Shown here: piece after piece, positions 10,361 to 22,827 of the stretch | How the letters are laid out: every line of letters starts with the position of its first letter | Numbering within the stretch: the first letter of the stretch is position 1 | Source of the DNA: Siphonodentalium dalli | Taxonomy: Eukaryota; Mollusca; Scaphopoda; Gadilida; Siphonodentaliidae | Reading direction: 5' to 3' | Assembly (NCBI GenBank): GCA_032622095.1 | Contig: CP136069.1 | Span: forward strand, 84,714,958-84,778,957 | Length of the DNA: 64,000 nt | The notes under the pieces: model-generated | What the model was told of the DNA's origin: nothing | The model's input: the letters and a program-made list of their open reading frames with translations, nothing else | Databases searched by the model: none | Translations under genes and position numbers: made by a program

Positions 10361-11065
10361 GGCGCACACGATCCCGATTGTGCCCGGTAAATCCGGCTGC
10401 CGGATAAATCGAGCCCGATGAAATCGGGGGTTCAGCGCACACGAGTCCGATTTTCACTCCGGTCGTATGCATGCTATGCATGTCATGCACTGTATAGTAA
10501 ATAACCAACTGGTGTGGTCAGCCTATCTAGACATTTACTATAGCTAGTCATGGTGATTTATATTAATATGTATTTCTAAAGACTAATATTTATTAATAAT
10601 AAACTAAATAAATGTATTAATAAATAATATATTGAGGTACGTCACGGGCAATACAGTTAATAGTAATAGCCGTAAATTGGCGTAATCTACCTCCCCACAG
10701 CTGCCGCTCTCTTGTTGCGATTATTATATACGCCTAACGGGTACCAATTTTCTGCCCATAGGTCTACGTACCAGCCGCTGTTCCTTGTCGATTGATCAGA
10801 ATTCTTGATATAATTTTCGAATAGCGGTCGCTGCTAACTATTCCGACATTTTGAATGATGTTTTGGTCATGTGACAAGCAAAACACGCGCGTTGCCATCG
10901 TCACGAGTCGGATATTCCAGATGAAATCAAACTCAGTTTGATCGGTCCGATTAATAGGATTCGCCAAAAACCGGCCCAAAGTTAGGCGCACACGATCCCG
11001 GTTGTCCCCGATTTATCCAACAGCCGTTTAAAATTAAATCGGTGACAACCGGGATCGTGTGCGCC
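10361..11065. mobile_element. TIR element(s) ending in GGCGCACACGATCCCG
   Basis: GGCGCACACGATCCCGATTG begins at 10361 and its reverse complement form ends at 11065, about 705 bases apart. A further related end, GCGCACACGAGTCCG, lies near 10435. No coding frame inside is recognisable. This could be one 705-bp element or several small copies of one family. Confidence 0.5.
10985..11065. repeat. 81-bp hairpin of the GGCGCACACGATCCC family
   Basis: Bases 10985-11014 pair with 11036-11065 almost perfectly (GGCGCACACGATCCCGGTTG on the left arm), with a 21-base loop. It looks like a minimal solo MITE. Confidence 0.8.
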
Positions 11066-11928
11066 GACACTAAGTCTTAAGGAACAGATCAATTCAGCCT
11101 ATAGTAGCATACGTGACTACGTGATACTATAGATTATTACCGGGTATCTGGAGAAGTCGGCCCCGTGCGAAGACGACTTATTATGTACAGCTAAAGTTCC
11201 AGCTTTATCAAGTCTTACCTACAAAACGTGATAAATTCATCCCAGGCGTATAGTTAGCCACTCACAAAGGCAAACTGTCAGGTAGTCCAAGTTTAGCATT
11301 CGAAAAATATGTAAACCGGTTTGTGATATCGGTTGTTATCTAGATGCTGGTCAAACTTCAAGTTGATTTATTTCCCGGTAAATTTTACACTAAGAATTTG
11401 TTACCGGTGTAGTTTTTGACTAATTACTCATTGAACCGATCGAGAAACTTGATGATTACAAAATATAAATTTTATAGGCCTATATGACACTGAATATTTC
11501 ACAATTACAGGACAAAAATATTGCCCACTATATATTGGCATGACAACCATTCTGCATAGTTAGAGCAACTCCCAATTCTCAAATTGAACCTAACATTTAT
11601 TATCTATCTTGTGTCATGCATGCCCATATAGTCAAGGTTGACCCAAAAAGTCTCACTTTGTGACATATGTTGCGCACACTGCACATATTCAGTCACACAA
11701 AAGAGAACAAAACATTGAATCAATGTCTGCATGCATCAAAGTTTCGTGGATCTGTTGAGATACGGTGCTTATAATTTAGAAGAGTATATATAGTATAGTC
11801 AGTATACCGAGCACTATTCTGCACTCAAAATATTTATTACCATAGATAATCCATAATTTGTCCATTTTGTCGACCCTACTTTGTCGATCCTGATTCAAGA
11901 ATTAAAAACCATTCCCATATTCGTTATA
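11066..11928. other. AT-rich DNA, nothing recognised
   Basis: No convincing coding frame, RNA gene or structured repeat was seen. Confidence 0.45.
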
Positions 11929-12200
11929 GGCCCACTTAATTAAAAAAAAAACCCAGATTACATTATATAAAATATATGTCATATTGTATACCATTTGAAA
12001 GAGGAAGCTCCAAAACATTGTATTATCAACTTATCTGGTGTAATAAACTGTGGACATGTTGTTATTGTTGAGTTGCCAACGCGTTTTGTCATCAAGATTG
12101 AAGTAAAAATCAATATTATTTTCAATGCAGGGGGAATAACTCTATATATTAAAGATAGTGTTCTTCACCTTCCATTAAACAAGTTTGAATTATGTTGCAT
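11929..12200 (+). mobile_element. Partial MITE of the GGCCCACTTAATTTTCGA family
   Basis: It begins GGCCCACTTAATT and continues through GAGGAAGCTCCAAAACATTG and GAGTTGCCAACGCGTTTTG to GGGGGAATAACTCTATATAT. The same order occurs at 46438-46917 and, reversed, at 63551-64000. The right end is missing here. The frame of about 71 codons starting near 11995 is a by-product of the repeat, not a gene. Confidence 0.8.
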
Positions 12201-12214
12201 AACCTTTTAAAGGT

Positions 12215-12330
12215 ACTCAATCCGACCAGATGCTCCTAAATTACTATTTATTTGGCTTCGGTGGTAACAAATATTTTATTCGAGTCGATGAACCTACCCG
12301 TGATAGCTCAGAGTGATCAGATATAGATTT
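12215..12330 (+). repeat. Dispersed repeat shared with 1944-2070
   Basis: GGTACTCAATCCGA..., TTATTCGAGTCGATGAACC and ATAGCTCAGAGTGATCAGAT correspond in order to 1944-2070, with moderate divergence. Confidence 0.6.
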
Positions 12331-12603
12331 TTGAAGTTAATTATTTCAATTGATTCTAGCCCAGAAACTCGTGTTCAAACATGTTCAAACGGACGTTCTG
12401 GCATATAAAGATGGATAACTCTAAAATCAAGTGGTAATAATAACCACTTAATTTAATATTATCGACCTCTTTGTGTCAATTACGCATAACAGTAACATTA
12501 TAAACGATATAAACGTTGGCCGTGGTTCGTTTGAACATCGAATTATATATAACACTTTTGAAGGAGGGATAATAATCTAGTTTAATAAGTGATCGCATAT
12601 ACA

Positions 12604-12950
12604 AACGCTCTTTATTAGCACCATATCGAGAATAGGCCTAACACGAAACGCTCTTTGTTGAGTCATGGTAAAAGAAAATGGGGATTCGGCCTTAAAATAG
12701 TTGTCATCGTGAAAATTTACTAATTACATCAATAGGACCTACATGTAAAAATACATGCACACGAACTTTCGATATACATGCTTTATAGTCATATCAATGT
12801 CCGGTTTATTAAATGGTTTTTATTAGCACCATATCAGGAATACGCTTAACATTTAACGCTCTTCATTGAGTCATGGTGAAGGAAAGTGGGGACTCGACTT
12901 GGAATAGTTGTCATCGTGAATATTTACTAAATTATTCATCAATATACTCC
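12604..12950 (+). repeat. Two direct copies of a roughly 130-bp repeat
   Basis: TTTATTAGCACCATATC begins copies near 12610 and 12818. Both continue with GAGTCATGGT...AAAATGGGG or GTGGGG and AATAGTTGTCATCGTGAA. A weaker relative (CGCTCTTTATTATTGCCATA) occurs near 17563. Confidence 0.7.
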
Positions 12951-12959
12951 CCACTTTAA

Positions 12960-13984
12960 CTGCAATTTTATGTATTCGTAACCATGCCTGACTCGTAAAA
13001 TAAAACGCTCTTTATTAGGTATATGCATTGGCTTTTTTAGCGATAGAATTTATTGGATATACTGACAATTGGAAGCTCCGGCAAATTTATATATAATTCT
13101 TTACGGGAGTTGACGTTTTTCGCACATAAATCCCACCAAATGTCACGTAAACGAACATCGTTGCAAATGAATGTAGAATTTCCAAAAAGCACGTATGACA
13201 AATCACAAGCGAAGATAACTCACTGGGCGATGACAATTCTCCACGTATACACAATGTCATTGACCTGTCCCGCTGTAATCCCATTGCACTCACGCGCTCA
13301 TTTTTATTCCGAATTTTACATCGCCACTCAGATGACATCATATAGGTAGACACAATTGACTTCCGTGTTTTTAATTAGTCTACTCATTTTACGTCATATG
13401 AGAATTAGCGACGGATATAGCCGACAGCCGGTGAGGTTATTATTTATTTATTTCTCGGCTTGTTTATTACGCGATTGTTATGGGACTTGGATCATTGTGA
13501 TCATAATATTGGTGGCTTTCCGAAATTCCGATAGTGCTGTGTTGTATTCATCGGGATAGCAATCCTTTAATATAAATTAATGTAATCCAATATATGCTGT
13601 TTACATATATTACTATTAGAGTTTAAACATGCCTGTTTAGTTATATGTTCAATGCAGTTCTGATTAAAACCATACTCATACTCTAAAAGTACTTTTAGGG
13701 TCTGAGTAATGTTTTAATAAGAACTGTGTGTGTCTGTGTTCAATGTTATGTTTACAATACATGTTTTATGGATCACGTCGAAAGGATAATCCAATAAAGA
13801 AATTTGTAAATTGGAAAATCAGCAAAGTTGTATAACTATTTGTAGAGTTTAATAATAATAAAATAGTGAACATTCTTTGAAATCGCCTATAAATTCTATG
13901 CGAAATTTCGAATAATATACGAACGATATTAACTTATATATACCATGTGGAAAGTAATTATTTAATGGAATCGAATATATATAT
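12960..13984. other. AT-rich DNA, nothing recognised
   Basis: Overlapping short frames on both strands around 13050-13560 have no recognisable motif or splice context. No RNA gene seen. Confidence 0.4.
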
Positions 13985-14146
13985 AACCATTTAATCGATC
14001 ATAGTATCCCAGCATTAACTATGCGAAAATAGCGTTGAAATTAATTTTCATATTTTTGTAACCACAATATTTTCTTTTTAAGGGATTTTTATTTCGTAAT
14101 CACGAAGCTTGGTGATAAAGTTGGCTTTTAGCCAATGTGGTAAAAT
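13985..14146 (-). repeat. Diverged inverted repeat, right copy (partner at 9966-10110)
   Basis: Read on the minus strand it gives GCCAACTTTATCACCAAGCT and CGCTATTTTCGCATAG in the same order as 9966-10110. Confidence 0.55.
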
Positions 14147-14149
14147 CAG

Positions 14150-15116
14150 TTACTTATTCGTTATTCGCACAATTTTTATAGAATTATCTGCCCTTGCGTA
14201 TCAAAAAAAAGAAAATGTCATTAACTGGCCGATTTTCTCCTCACTTAAGACTCTTTGGGTAATTAACTGATGAGAACAATGTTATCGAAGTCATTATTTG
14301 CTACGAGGTTACAACTTACATACTAAATTGTCTACTGTAATTTAAAACATTGCACTTGGCTAATTTTTATGTTCGTTTTTCTATGACCTTCATGTCGCGA
14401 TTTCCCTATCCTATTTTCGTGGCCGTATTTCATCTTTATCTGTATAATGGGTCGTCCAGTACATAGTTGTCAAGTGTGACTTTTACATGATGGTGCACGT
14501 TTTGTAACTTGGTTGTCTCGTACAAACACGTTTTGTATGCTTTACTGTAGTGTTCAAACGATTAAGTCGACAAATAATCGTCGACGTTGGTTTGTCGGAA
14601 AATCGACTCTAAAGTCTAAATACTAGCGTTTGTACGCATTGGTCATCTGTTCTAAAAATAATTAATTTCACAGTGAGGCGCTGGATATTCGGACAAACAT
14701 TGCCATGTGTTCTGCTACTCGGTGTACGAATGTGCGTGGATGTGACGAATGTATGATGATTTATTAGATTAAAGTATACACACATATATTCATTTTACAT
14801 TGTAAATTGCAGTGGTTTTCAAATAGAAATTTATACTTTATCCAGGCGGTGTCATGGCCAAAATATTGTCTTCCTGACAGCGCCAAGAACTACAATATAT
14901 AACACTATACTGTAAATTACATTATTTTTTCGTGGTTTGTCATGTAAGAAATTCGGGTCCATGCTTCCTGTTGTAAATTATATCATTCTTAGTTGAATAA
15001 CATTCTACCATAAAACCATTGAGTCGAGAATAACGCTGCGAGGCGGTCAATATGATCATACATGATGACATCATATCGCAAACTCGCTTCCGCGACAATC
15101 AGGTGTGCATGGGTCA
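14150..15116. other. AT-rich DNA, nothing recognised
   Basis: No gene, RNA or clear repeat was found on either strand. Confidence 0.4.
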
Positions 15117-15172
15117 CCCAGGCTAATCAGCGCCCCCCAATAAAGTGTACATGGCGCCTTCTGTAACGGGCG
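15117..15172 (+). repeat. Short dispersed repeat, copy also at 23331-23382
   Basis: CCAGGCTAATCAGCGCCCCC, then AATAAAG and GCGCCTTCTG, matches 23331-23382 in the same orientation with several substitutions. Confidence 0.55.
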
Positions 15173-16017
15173 GCGTTCGTTGCAGAAATATTTGTATTTG
15201 TTCAAATCGGCATCAACAGAAGGAACACCAAAACGTAATCGGCGCGTAAATAGTATATTGTCATCAAGACGTACGATGCTGTATGCAAATAAGATGCTGC
15301 TCGTGTTACATACAAGTTGTGCTTCTGTTTACATAACACAGCAGGCCTGGCAATATGGCGCGAGCGATTTTATCGCTCGCGCATCGTCCGCGCAATTTCA
15401 ATTTGGCGTGGGCGATATATCGCTCGCGCAACATTCACTACCCAACATACTTTTGCAGTCGTAATTTTGATGAGTTATCCGTTTGAAAACATATAAGGCA
15501 ACGCGACATCGCATCTTTGAAGCAGGAGACACATGCTATGTTAACAGTCGGCTACCACCGGTATATCTAATTAGGCCAAACCATGCTACACACCCGTCAC
15601 CAGTGACAGACTGACGATTACATGACCTAACTGTGAACGTGCAGTGCTTCCCACAAATCATACCTTACCTACAAGGAAGTTTGATGAGCGCTGTTGACAG
15701 CGATGGGTGGGGCTACGAAGGAATCCGCCAATCGCGCAACAATGCTCGCTGACATGTAAACAAATGAGGTGAATGAAGTGACGAAAACAAAGAATAAATA
15801 TCGCGATATCGTGCTATTAATTACATGAAATGAGTGATTTATACATAGCACGGATGGGTTATGAGATGATACAAACATAGAAGTGATTTAATTTATGATA
15901 TGTACGGAATAATGTATGTTTTGACGCGATAGAAGTGGACGAAATTTCACAAATGTACGGAAGCCGCGAATGTACCGATGGATTATATAGATAAAAGTAT
16001 GGAACAAATAAATGCAT

Positions 16018-16290
16018 GATATGATTGATTCTGGTTAGGTAACTTGGTCACTCAGGTATAAAGGAACAAACACAAACATTATATCATGTACATGTATGTA
16101 CAATATATGCATGGCATAATGATTGATTCTGGTTAACTTACAATAATATCTTACCATGATGTCACCTCATACATGTATTATACAGTATAACAGCATGCAA
16201 TATATGATATAAATATATTATAATGATTGATTGATTCTGGTTAACCATTAGGTCACTTGGATCAGGCATAAAGGAACAAACACAACAATA
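16018..16290 (+). repeat. Three related units of about 100 bp
   Basis: ATGATTGATTCTGGTTA occurs near 16020, 16119 and 16228. The first and third are followed by AACTTGGTCACTC or GGTCACTTGGATC and then AGGAACAAACACA. Units are imperfect and spaced about 100 bp. Confidence 0.7.
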
Positions 16291-17203
16291 CCATATATGC
16301 AAGACATGGTATAACATTTATAAAAGTACTTTTAAACATTAATAAGTTATACAACATTCATTGATAATTTCTCAATTAATATATGATTATAAATTAATTA
16401 AATTTAAATATTATCACTTACCACATAATAAGTTTTATACCATAATTGGCTATGCTACTGTGTGTATAACACCTGTTTTGTAAATTTCATCTTTACACCC
16501 TACTGTGGGTATAACGATTCCTACTATTGGTATAAATTTATACTGTTGTGTAAATGTTTCAACGGCACTTTATGTGTTAAAAGTTTATACCCATAGTAGA
16601 ACGACCCGTCATTTGACCTCTGGTGACCTCGCTGTCGAAATTTAGCCCAATTTTTCGTCACGCCCGCTTCGCGAAGTAAATACACAATTTTTCCGACTCA
16701 AAACACACTGAAATGCGATAAGTGGTCTAAACACACAGATATATACTATCCAATTCCATTTACTGGGTTTACTTGTCAAAAAATGACACATTAAAGTTAG
16801 TTTAAAGATGTGTTATGCTAGGTGCATGCACCGACAAAGTAAACGTTTTATACAGGTCGGCGATAGCTGTTGAATATGTAAACAAAACAAACGCACGTGT
16901 TCGTCTGCCTTTCTGTGTTTAAAGCGAACGACGGCTTACATTTTGACTACAACGTATAGATTGTTAATGGTATCTGCAATGTGGGAAATCTGAATGTGTG
17001 TTCACATCAGCTGACTGATGCCCAAGAAAGTGGCGGACCACCGAATTTCCTAGAAATATGTATTACTACGCGTGACCCACATTCATGATGGCTTAACATA
17101 TTTGGGTCACTCGGTGCACATACATGTTAACAGTCACAACAGAGTAGCTCAGTAGCAACACATTTACGAAGCGACCGAAGAATAATAATTATGGTATAAA
17201 CAA

Positions 17204-17344
17204 AATACACCCATAGTAGCCGAGAATAACAAATTTTCACCACTCGTGGAATTGTGGTTTTAACCACTCGCCAAAGGCTAGTGGTTAAAACCACAATACC
17301 ACTCGTGGTGATAATTTGTTATTCTCGGCTACTATGGGTGTATT
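17204..17344. repeat. 141-bp near-perfect hairpin
   Basis: AATACACCCATAGTAGCCGA at the left pairs with its complement ending at 17344. The stem continues inward through AACAAATT and CCACTCGTGG to GGTTTTAACCACT. The size and near-perfect pairing suit a palindromic MITE. Confidence 0.88.
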
Positions 17345-17710
17345 CTATATATATGCAATACCGGTATGACATATGTCAGTTTACTGGTATTTCATATGTT
17401 ACAACATAAATACCCCATAAAACAGAAATTGCCCCTGCAAAATATTTTAGCCCCTGCAAAGTATTTTGGCGAGGGCGAATTTTAGCACCTGCTGATTTTT
17501 CATAAGGCCAGCACTGACACAGCGCAAGTTATATTGGTTAATCATACAAAAATGATATAAACGCTCTTTATTATTGCCATATCAGGAAAAAAGTAACTAA
17601 TAATGCTCTTTTATGTTTACCATATCAGGATCTAAACAAAAGCCAGGAAACGTAACGTTTTTTGCTTTTGTTTACATAACATAACATAAGGGGAAAAATT
17701 GACAATAACA

Positions 17711-17884
17711 TACTTTTTCCGCCAAGGAGAAGCCCTCAACTGAATTATATGGATTACGTCTCCGGCCTTGTGTCAATCAGGAGGGTTAAAATTTTATTGC
17801 TGTGCCGACCCCACTCACACCCGTGTCCAGATTAGTCTCGCATGAATACACCCGCATTCTATCTATTGTCTAGTCAGTTTTTAA
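17711..17884 (+). repeat. Left arm of a long-range inverted repeat (partner 22934-23098)
   Basis: From GAGAAGCCCTCAACTGAATT through TACGTCTCCGGCCTTGTGTC and CCCCACTCACACCCGTGTCC to TTGTCTAGTCAG, this stretch is the reverse complement of 22934-23098 at high identity. The arms are 5.4 kb apart outer edge to outer edge. Confidence 0.85.
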
Positions 17885-18299
17885 TTCCTCCTCGCCAGGA
17901 CAGGATCGTTTCTATTTTCTCAAGGTTGTATCTTTCTGTGTTGCGAGTTTATCGACTCAATATTTATTGTTGATATTACAAACTTGCAATTTATTGTACC
18001 CGATAGTTAATTAATATTTCTCACATCCGAAACGGGAACTTTTTTCGTTTCACTGTATCCGTAATTTGTTTCCGTGTTTTTTGTTTTCCTCAAGACGGCT
18101 TTATCTTTCAACAATTGGAATTAAGATGGCCATCTTGACAATGACTAAAGAAGCACATAGCTTACTTGTGGCAAAACCACATAGTGCATATTGTGCCACA
18201 CATACGGCGTGATGACTATCATGACTTACAATTGAGGACGCAATGTAGTACGGTATGCGATATCTCCTAATTTCGTGCTACACGTGTTTCACTTTAGTC

Positions 18300-20600
18300 T
18301 TTACATAAGTTTCCGTCGACTCGCTTCGGTTATTTCGTAAGTTCCGTTGCTTTGTATCATAATGTATACTGCCAAATCATACATGGCACTGCTCTGTTAA
18401 TTCGCAGAATGTTGCACAGGACAGCAATATCCTCCTTTGTAATAATTTACATGAATAAATACGAAAGATAGTACTTGTTATCAGATGACAATTCACATTT
18501 CTTTCGACTGAGCGATCTGTAACATTGTTTTAACGATCAATGCCTGCGAATCTACGCCCGCCAGTATGTATGAGCGTGTGGTCTTGTCTTGACACATGGC
18601 AAATGTAATAAAACATTACAGCGACTTCAAGGTATTTAGAAAATTCTGCCTTGTCTATCACGATTAAATATCATATAACTCATTGTATCATCAGTACAAT
18701 AGTTACTAACACTCCGTAACAGGGGGATGGTATTCGTTATCACATATATAACCACACTTCAAATTGATGTGTTGTCTGACGATCTAAATATTGTGTTGCA
18801 TTCTTTACATCCATGTATGTACAGTTTGGGTTACTACGAAATATTGATCACCAACTGCAATGAAGTGAAAATTTTGTAGCCTGACACTCCAGCTACACTT
18901 GGCTCACTTTACTTAAACAATGGTGATTCTACCCATGGTAAGAACATTTTGGAGCCATCTTGGATGTTCGACTTGAAGTGAGACCACTGGCCTACTTGTG
19001 GAGAGTAACCATCTCCAATGGGAACTTGGCAAATAAGGGAAAGCTTCGTCTTCAATATGGCACACCTTGTTCACAACATGGTCAGGGTGTTGCAACGATT
19101 TATTGGCTTGCCAGCATCTCACTGAATTTTAATTAGATTGATGTTTCTCCTTCATAACATTCGACAGATGATTTAAGATTTACACCACACATGGGTTGAC
19201 ACTTAGAATTGACAATCTTTGTGATGTAACGACTGTGATCAGCAGATGTCACCAACTTGACACATCTGACCTCTTATCCTCAGACATTAGTGTTTGTCGA
19301 TACATTCAATTTCTCGGTCCCATTGACATATTATGGTTTAAGTGCCTCAATGCCATCTTACCGTAGGAATACGGTAGGATCTAATATGCCTCGGGATTGG
19401 CGAGCTTGCAATAATGTATTGCACGCCGTAATAGTTCCATACATTGTACATGACAATCATATGGTATTAGGGCCTCATGTATGCTGTCAGAACTGACTAC
19501 TAGTATGCTTACATATGGTGAACAGTTTTCATCCCAATACTGACTTACTTTGTAGTTTCATCAGTGAATGATAACGGCAAACAGCGAAATAGAAAGAATA
19601 AATATTGTCACGTGCTCCAGATTCACTGCCAATTGTCTTTCCAGTAGAGACCATCACTTGGCTCACTAACTTCTATTTCCACATATATCAAAACGATAAT
19701 CTGCCAAATAGCTTTCACTCGTGTATGATGCGCAGTTACATGCAACACATTTATATTGCGCAGAATATCAGAAAGGACTGCATTTGTATTGTTACATGTC
19801 TAAAGCGAGCTTACATGCGCAGCGTTTATATTGCGCACATCTACTGCCAATATATTTCCGAAGCGGCCAAGACATGGCTCTTCGTCTATTGTCACATATC
19901 CACTGCTTATGTGACAAAACGATTCGATACAATCATGACGAAAATGAAGGCATTCGTATCTTCACGTCCGCTGTAAGCGCACTTTCCTAACGGAAACCGC
20001 CTAGTTCTTGCCTATGTGCATTCGGAACTCATCGTCCTCATATACGAGAAGAAAAGACAGTATCTTACCTGTCATAGCAGGTAAGATCACGTGGCCAGGG
20101 GTATAACGTAATTATATTAACCTTACTTTCTACTCAATAACCTACAGATTGTATTGTATTATGTCTATTAACCTTGCTTTGTTATAACTAACAGCATGTC
20201 TTGCAGTCGAACGTGATTCGAATTTGCTGGTCACACAGTGCGGGTTGCTCATTCACGGGTGTATTACTTGTTATAGTTGGGTGAGGGCATATTAGTCAAT
20301 GATTACCTACTTTGAGCAACCGTACCAGTCTTTACCTCGGGCAGGACCAGTTCTGGCCCCACCCGGTCCTGCTACGGCAGTGTGAACCAATGGTAGGCGG
20401 GTGCTGCAAGTGGTTGATTCGGGAAACCAATCTTCTCGGGCGATTGCTCCAGCACCTTTCGCTCAGGTGCCTAATGGTAGTGGCAATACGATTATTAAAT
20501 TTCGAGAAAATTCACATCGATCTACTATTATTCCACATAGAGTGAAATTTCTATCAGTATTTTGATTTCGGCCTGGATTCATGCCACGAAGATCTGTTTA
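18300..20600. other. Stretch between the inverted arms without a recognised gene
   Basis: Short frames occur at 18913-19122 (-), 19605-19990 (+) and 20312-20545 (+). None carries a motif I recognise. Around 19720-19860 a cysteine/tyrosine-rich frame arises from a roughly 80-bp partial duplication (ATTTATATTGCGCA and GTTTATATTGCGCA), so it looks repeat-derived. If the flanking arms bound one transposon, this would be its interior, but no transposase motif was found. Confidence 0.35.
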
Positions 20601-20639
20601 TAGGTCATCACAATTATTGGGCACCTGGGAGTAGCCTTT

Positions 20640-21930
20640 GGCGGCTGTTCTGGGTGGGGAAGACTCGTCACATGACGCTCTTGCTCTCATAGACATAGCG
20701 CACCAGCCAAATGGCCTTCTGACTCTTCCCCATGGTGCAGTGGCCCACATCATTACAAGATGGGGTCCAGTCGATCCCCTGGAATCGTAATACCTTCGGG
20801 ATACATCCGGGCCTGCTCCTCCGCCGTCATGTGATCATAGTGGTATGTCATCGACATTTATTCCAGTTTGGTCAGGACCAACTGCATTTGGGGGATTCCA
20901 TGGAAGGGGCTTCCTCTGATCAAATGGCTCATCAGAACTAATTCCCTCTGGACTTGGGGGCACAGCTTATTCTACATTTGCCATTGCTCGTGCCCCAGAC
21001 TTTGAGGGGGTGACCTTGGACAGGACATAGCTACTTATCCCAAATGCAAGAGCATTTGTCTTGCGTCGAACCATTTCAGAGTAGGCCTCTTCCACAGTCT
21101 GGTATCCCAACCTGATGCAGCCAATTCTGTTGGCTGGCGTCGATCTTGACATGCTTCTCTGCATCGCGTGGCGTCGGCAGGTTTGACGACGATGAGCAAG
21201 AATCGCGGGTCGACAGTGGGTCACCAGGCACACTGTCGGACGAGGATTCTGATGTTCCGCTGGTAAGTGATTTTGTACAGGATGAGGATACAGGTTGATA
21301 TCTTATATTGCTTCATTTAATTCAACAATTTGCGATAAGTATAAGTATTTACCTTAGTCAGGAAAGATCCAGCACTGTAGTCTTTGGAGGATGTTCTGGG
21401 TGGGGAAGTGAAGACTTGTTGTTGCGTGCCTCCAAGAGTTGCTCCAGCCAACCAGCCTTCTGCCTCTTCCCCACGGTGCAGTGGCCCACATCTCCACAGA
21501 TGGGGTCCAGTCACTCCCCTGGAATCGTACACCTTCGGGATACCTCTAGGCCACTCCTCCACCGGTAGGAAAGAAAGGCTGAATGTTCTGGGTGGGGAAG
21601 ACTTGTTGTTGTGTGCCTCCAAGAGCTGCACCAACCAGCCTTCTAACTCTTCCCCATGGTGCAGTGGCCCACATCTCCACAAGATGGGGTCCAATCCCCT
21701 GGAATCGTAATACCTTAGGGATACCTCCAGGCCACTCCTTCACCGGTAGGAAAGAAAGGCTGAATGTTCTGGGTGGGGAAGACTTGTTGTTGTGTGCCTC
21801 CAAGAGCTGCACCAACCAGCCTTCTATCTCTTCCCCACAGTGCAGTGGCCCACATCTCCACACAATGGGGTCCAATCTCCTGGAATCGTAATACCTTCGG
21901 GATACCTCCAGGCCACTCCTTCACCGGTCA
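20640..21930. repeat. Tandem repeat of about 181 bp (three close units, one distant)
   Basis: TTCTGGGTGGGGAAG begins units near 21392, 21585 and 21766. Each continues through CTCTTCCCCA, GTGCAGTGGCCCACATC and CTGGAATCGTA to GGCCACTCC. A diverged unit lies at about 20650-20830. The unit is GC-richer than its surroundings and open in several frames on both strands. Since the period is not a multiple of three, the minus-strand frame (pieces such as PRTFSLSFLPVEEWP) rotates from unit to unit, so a repetitive protein is unlikely unless each unit is spliced. Confidence 0.8.
21181..21262 (+). CDS. Speculative acidic exon
   Basis: A stretch preceded by CGTCGGCAG and followed by a consensus donor (CTG then GTAAGT at 21263) reads FDDDEQESRVDSG, then SPGTLSDEDSDVPL. 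The acidic, serine-rich composition is like low-complexity tails of nuclear proteins or N-termini of some transposases. The acceptor has a poor pyrimidine tract and no partner exons were found, so this is a weak call. Confidence 0.15.
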
Positions 21931-22573
21931 TTTTGCAATTTTGATCATTCTGCTAAATTTGATCATTTTGAAATGTACCCGACACTCGTTATGTGCGCCA
22001 TCATAGATCACTGATGCTTCTATGCTTGTTCATCAAGTCCTCAGTGGTGTTCTCTAATCCCATATATACTGGTATGCAATGATACCTTGGATCATGATGG
22101 CGTTCCCTGCTCTCTACATTATACGAGGCTGGAGTACAGATGTGTGGCATGATATAATGAAACCTCATACCTCGCTATGATATCTGCAGCATATCATTTT
22201 TATATCTGGTTTGTGTATCACAGGGAGCAATTTACTTTCGATATTTGATTAGCAAATAATCTCACATTGACATGATTAGATAGCATTTTTATAACATCAT
22301 ACATGTATAAAAAAATCCTCGCTATTACCGGTATCCACATTTCAGTAGCAAATCGCGATGCGATTCCAGTTAATTTGCTCCCTGGTGTATCATAAGCATT
22401 CTGATATCTTATGGCATACACAATGGCTGCATGTGACATCAGTTCATAATGTGAACTGTCGAGAGAGCGAAGAAGATGACAAAGAGAATAGGATGAAGCA
22501 AAGTTATACTTGCTCGGTTGTCTCGCTAGCATGAATTATATGGCACTACCTGGGATGTTTCGTCCAAAAACAA

Positions 22574-22587
22574 GGGGGGGGGGGGGG
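22574..22587 (+). repeat. Poly-G tract of 14 bases
   Basis: An uninterrupted run of G starts after CAAAAACAA. Length in the assembly may be inaccurate. Confidence 0.95.
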
Positions 22588-22827
22588 CGGTACACATTTG
22601 AGCAATGTCGTAATCTGAATTGGGAGCTCTTTCCCGTAACATAATCATATCTGATTCATGACTAAATCACATTTACATGAATCCTGTTTCGGAAGAGTAC
22701 ATTCCCATCGAATTTGGATATTAATTAACTTTATTGCTCGTGCCTCCTCCTGGGCTTGCATTCTAATCCATATAGTTCAGTTGAGGGCTTCTCCTTGGCG
22801 GAAAAATATAATTTTTATAATTAAAAT

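Noticed and set aside
15355-15486. 43-codon ORF starting MARAILSLAHRPR, like a mitochondrial presequence
   Set aside because: The arginine-rich look comes from an inverted repeat (GCGAGCGATTTTATCGCTCGC); no donor site in a suitable place.
19605-19990. Cys/Tyr-rich ORF pair that could be a secreted peptide
   Set aside because: Generated by a partial duplication of an ATTTATATTGCGCA segment; no signal peptide or regular cysteine spacing.
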